A stretch of DNA of 35,555 bases, from NCBI GenBank assembly GCA_905221605.1, contig CAJNDS010000186.1, positions 167,501-203,055 on the forward strand, read 5' to 3'. This DNA comes from Symbiodinium natans. Lineage: Eukaryota; Sar; Dinophyceae; Suessiales; Symbiodiniaceae. Position numbers and translations under genes: made by a program. The notes under the pieces were generated by a model. It saw nothing but the letters and a program-made list of their open reading frames with translations, did not search any database and was not told the DNA's origin. Positions 33,538 through 35,555 of this stretch are shown here, piece after piece; the first letter of the stretch is position 1, and each line of letters opens with the position of its first letter.

Positions 33538-33717
33538 GTAAGTGAGTTTAGGGTTTAGGGTTTAGGGTTCAGGGTTTAGGGTTTAGGGTTTAGGGTTTAG
33601 GGTTTAGGGTTTAGGGTTTAGGGTGGAGCCCTTCTTAACCCTCTTCTGGCTCTCTTAAGCAGGGACCTTATTCAGAGGGTCTATATCCCCAAGGGTCCCC
33701 CTAATACTATCCCCTAT
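33512..33717 (+). mobile_element. Introner-like element family C, copy 2, carrying a telomeric array
   Basis: Same left end (CCTAGGTAGGATAAGG) and same right part (CTTCTTAACCCTCTTCTGGC ... AAGCAGGGACCTTATTCAGA ... ACTATCCCCTA) as 26189-26302. In the middle, where copy 1 has about 15 bp, this copy has a G array (33546-33624). Confidence 0.7.
33546..33624. repeat. G array inside the family C element
   Basis: About 11 TTTAGGG units (one TTCAGGG) starting nine bases after the GT of the donor. Confidence 0.95.
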
Positions 33718-33744
33718 GTGCGAGATCTACGAGCCCTTTGAGTT
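33716..33744 (+). CDS. Candidate short exon after family C copy 2
   Basis: Begins MCEIYEPFE and remains open to 33766. Confidence 0.25.
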
Positions 33745-33769
33745 TGGAGTTTGGCTTTTTAGGGCTTAA

Positions 33770-33970
33770 GGGGTTTGAGGGTTTAGGGCTTTAGGGTTTC
33801 GGGGTTAGAGCGTTTGAGGGCTTAGGGTTTTTAGGGCTTTAGGGTTTTAGGGTTTAGGCGTTTAAGGGTATGCGGGTTTAGGTTTTAGGGTTTTGGGGTT
33901 TTCGGGCTTTAGGGTTTTAGGGTCTTTAGGGTTTTAGGATTTGGGGGCCTTTAGGGTTTTAGGGTTTATA
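33770..33970. repeat. G-type block, mostly TTTTAGGG variants
   Basis: Irregular TTTTAGGG, TTTCGGGG and GGGCTTTAG units. No gene. Confidence 0.9.
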
Positions 33971-33988
33971 CGGTTTACGTGAGCGTCC

Positions 33989-34072
33989 ATGGCGCTTCAA
34001 GTCACACACTATCGGCTCTACTCGGTCGTGAGAGCGAGGCAAGTGCCGGCCCAGAACTATGCCATTCTGCAA
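33989..34072 (+). CDS. Candidate exon beginning with ATG
   Basis: An in-frame TGA lies six bases upstream, so the ATG could be an initiator. Reads MALQVTHYRLYSVVRARQVP then AQNYAILQ; donor GCAA|GTACAG. The minus strand is also open (93 codons). Confidence 0.45.
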
Positions 34073-34191
34073 GTACAGGGCGTTCAGAAGCACTCTGCAA
34101 AATGAGGCTGACCTCACGCTACACACCTCAGCCCTCAGCCCCGAAACCCTAAACCCGGAAACCCTCGAAAAACCCATGTGTAGGGTCATGA

Positions 34192-34379
34192 AGTCTTGTT
34201 TACCCGTGGGCTGAGGCCATCGCGGAGTCGGGCAGCCCACCTCCCGCTACGCCGCGCGAGTCCATAAGGACGCCAGTGGAGGCGGAGGCGTGTCGACTTC
34301 TGAAAGCTGCACCCCCCCCCCCCGCCCCCGATATGTTCGAGCAAATGGATTTCCCACGCTTTTGCTGCAAACCCCAAAT
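34192..34379 (+). CDS. Candidate 63-codon exon, proline-rich linker
   Basis: Reads VYPWAEAIAESGSPPPATPR, then VEAEACRLLKAAPPPPAPDM and FEQMDFPRFCCKPQ, crossing a 12-C run as prolines; donor AAAT|GTGAGA. Among the longest convincing islands. Other frames are open on both strands. Confidence 0.5.
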
Positions 34380-34549
34380 GTGAGACATCATAACAACTCG
34401 TGGCAACGCGTGTCTGCGCACATTTCCTTGTTGCGGGCTGCATCTACTCACATTCCCACGCCCTACATCCTAAACCCGAAACCCGATACCCTCCCCATGC
34501 TTCGCCCAGTCTTAAGCAGCAAACTTTATGGAAGGGACCCCATACTAGA

Positions 34550-34695
34550 AAGCCTTGCCGAAGGTTGATTACATGGCCCCTCATACGGCCTTAGGGTCAG
34601 GGCAGCCTCCCTCGTATACCCCTTGTACCCCATGCAGCCCATGGGCAGAACCCCTGAAGGAAGGCAAGGGACTATACTCAGACTGTAGAAAGCCA
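34550..34695 (+). CDS. Candidate 48-codon exon
   Basis: After ACTAG| it reads KALPKVDYMAPHTALGSGQP then PSYTPCTPCSPWAEPLKEGK and stops at TAA 34696. Confidence 0.4.
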
Positions 34696-34740
34696 TAAGG
34701 AGGCCACAGGGAGGGCTTATAGGGTTTAGGGTTTAGGGGG

Positions 34741-34890
34741 CTCAACCTTAAACTTCCACTAACTGCACAACATGTGGAGTCCTTTTGTGGCTTCCGCAAT
34801 GTAGGGCTCGGCCCACTTGAAGGTGACCTCCTCGCCTACGAGCCCCACGAACCTCGATCCCCGCGAGGTGCATGGGTTCTTGACACAAGG
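34741..34890 (+). CDS. Candidate 50-codon exon
   Basis: Reads LTAQHVESFCGFRNVGLGPL then EGDLLAYEPHEPRSPRGAWV; donor ACAAG|GCTTAG (GC class) or CGAG|GTGCAT. G arrays on both sides. Confidence 0.5.
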
Positions 34891-35039
34891 CTTAGGGTTT
34901 AGGGCCTATAGGGTTTAGGGTGTAAGGCATGTGCGGGCAATGATTTCGAGGGAACGATACGCTAAGAGCTTATAGGGTCGAGCGTTCAGGGCAAATTTTG
35001 CAAATCTTAAAACCCAATACACCCAAACCTTACAAATCC

Positions 35040-35227
35040 TAAACCCTACAAACCCTGTAAACCCTAAGCCCTATCAACCCTAAACCCGATAAATCCTATG
35101 TCTGAAAAAACCCTATAAGCCCTAAACCCTCCTAAACCCTAAACCCGAACCCCTAAACCCTAAACCCTAAGCCCTAAACCCTAAACCCTAAACCCTAAAC
35201 CCTAAGCCCTAAAGCCTAAACCCTAAA
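35040..35227. repeat. C array, imperfect then regular
   Basis: Diverged units to 35125, then mostly perfect CCCTAAA to 35227. Confidence 0.95.
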
Positions 35228-35229
35228 GC

Positions 35230-35302
35230 TGGTTCCCGAGCTCCCGCGCACAGAGGCCCTTCGGAGGGCCGCCGTGGAGGCGGCGCAGGTGGCGAGCCGA
35301 TG
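35230..35302 (+). CDS. Candidate exon, C array left and G array right
   Basis: Reads LVPELPRTEALRRAAVEAAQ then VASR-stop; alanine-rich helix. TGACGTGTAGGG follows. Confidence 0.45.
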
Positions 35303-35307
35303 ACGTG

Positions 35308-35395
35308 TAGGGTTTAGGGTTTAGGGTTTAGGGTTTAGGGTTTAGGGTTTAGGGTTTAGGGTTTAGGGTTTAGGGTTTAGGGTTTAGGGTTTAGG
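35308..35395. repeat. G array, 12 perfect TTTAGGG units
   Basis: Uniform units. Confidence 0.97.
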
Positions 35396-35451
35396 TCTTC
35401 GGGTTCAGGGTTTAGGGCTTAGGGTTTAGGGTTTAGAGTTAGGGTTTAGGG

Positions 35452-35555
35452 ACAGTTGAGGCCTTAAGGATCAGCCCTTTTTTGATTTCATCATGGGTGC
35501 TGAGTCGGTTACCTTTTGGGGGGTATGATCGGCTCACTTGGAAGTCCATCATCTC
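35452..35555 (+). CDS. Candidate exon running off the window
   Basis: Reads TVEALRISPFLISSWVLSRL then PFGGYDRLTWKSII, open to the last base. G array left. Confidence 0.4.

Noticed and set aside
1-35555. Dinoflagellate spliced-leader relics, tRNA, rRNA or CRISPR arrays
   Set aside because: No convincing match to the spliced-leader tail was found (31748 has only a short GGGCTCAAG), and no RNA gene folds or CRISPR-type spaced repeats were recognised. The telomeric arrays lack the equal-length unique spacers of CRISPR.

Overview
This window is a nuclear fragment from an alveolate, most likely a dinoflagellate. Three things point there: (1) the whole 35 kb is peppered with TTTAGGG/CCCTAAA telomere-type repeats, the repeat reported for dinoflagellates and relatives; (2) the only ORF of gene length with a firm homologue (21025-21714) is the C-terminal domain of the eukaryotic CCR4-NOT subunit CNOT11; (3) an exon at 4538-4918 and a CCCH finger at 25441-25560 resemble segments I associate with dinoflagellate predicted proteins. 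No bacterial operon, rRNA, tRNA, CRISPR or spliced-leader sequence was seen.

Layout. From 1 to about 20.8 kb and from about 22 kb to the end, short unique islands of 40-150 bp alternate with arrays of CCCTAAA (called C arrays) or TTTAGGG (G arrays). Many islands are GC-rich, read as protein on the + strand, and carry AG at the left and GT or GC at the right. A recurrent order is C array, island, G array. Interspersed are a 17-unit satellite containing the telomere motif (11252-12135), several small inverted-repeat elements in more than one copy, two related introner-like elements (26189-26302 and 33512-33717), long microsatellites (GT near 1.8-2.2 kb, TAC near 23.7-24.0 kb) and poly-C or poly-G tracts. 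20.8-22.07 kb is free of telomeric repeats and holds the CNOT11 exon.

Interpretation. The simplest reading is one or more + strand genes with many tiny exons whose introns are filled with telomere-like repeats. The arrays supply splice-like signals: GG|GTTTAG, TTTAG|G and CCCTAG|. Where an intron starts with a G array and ends with a C array, as at 13522-13962, the two could pair and bring the exons together. The alternative is that DNA fragments capped by telomeric repeats were captured here. An 18-bp direct repeat around one array (27106-27271), and one array sitting inside a repeated element, show that arrays insert into pre-existing sequence.

Caution. A random 30-codon stretch stays open in a given frame about a quarter of the time, and a perfect GTAAGT donor occurs inside the real CNOT11 coding exon. 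Short candidate exons are therefore graded low to moderate, and joining them into transcripts needs RNA data.
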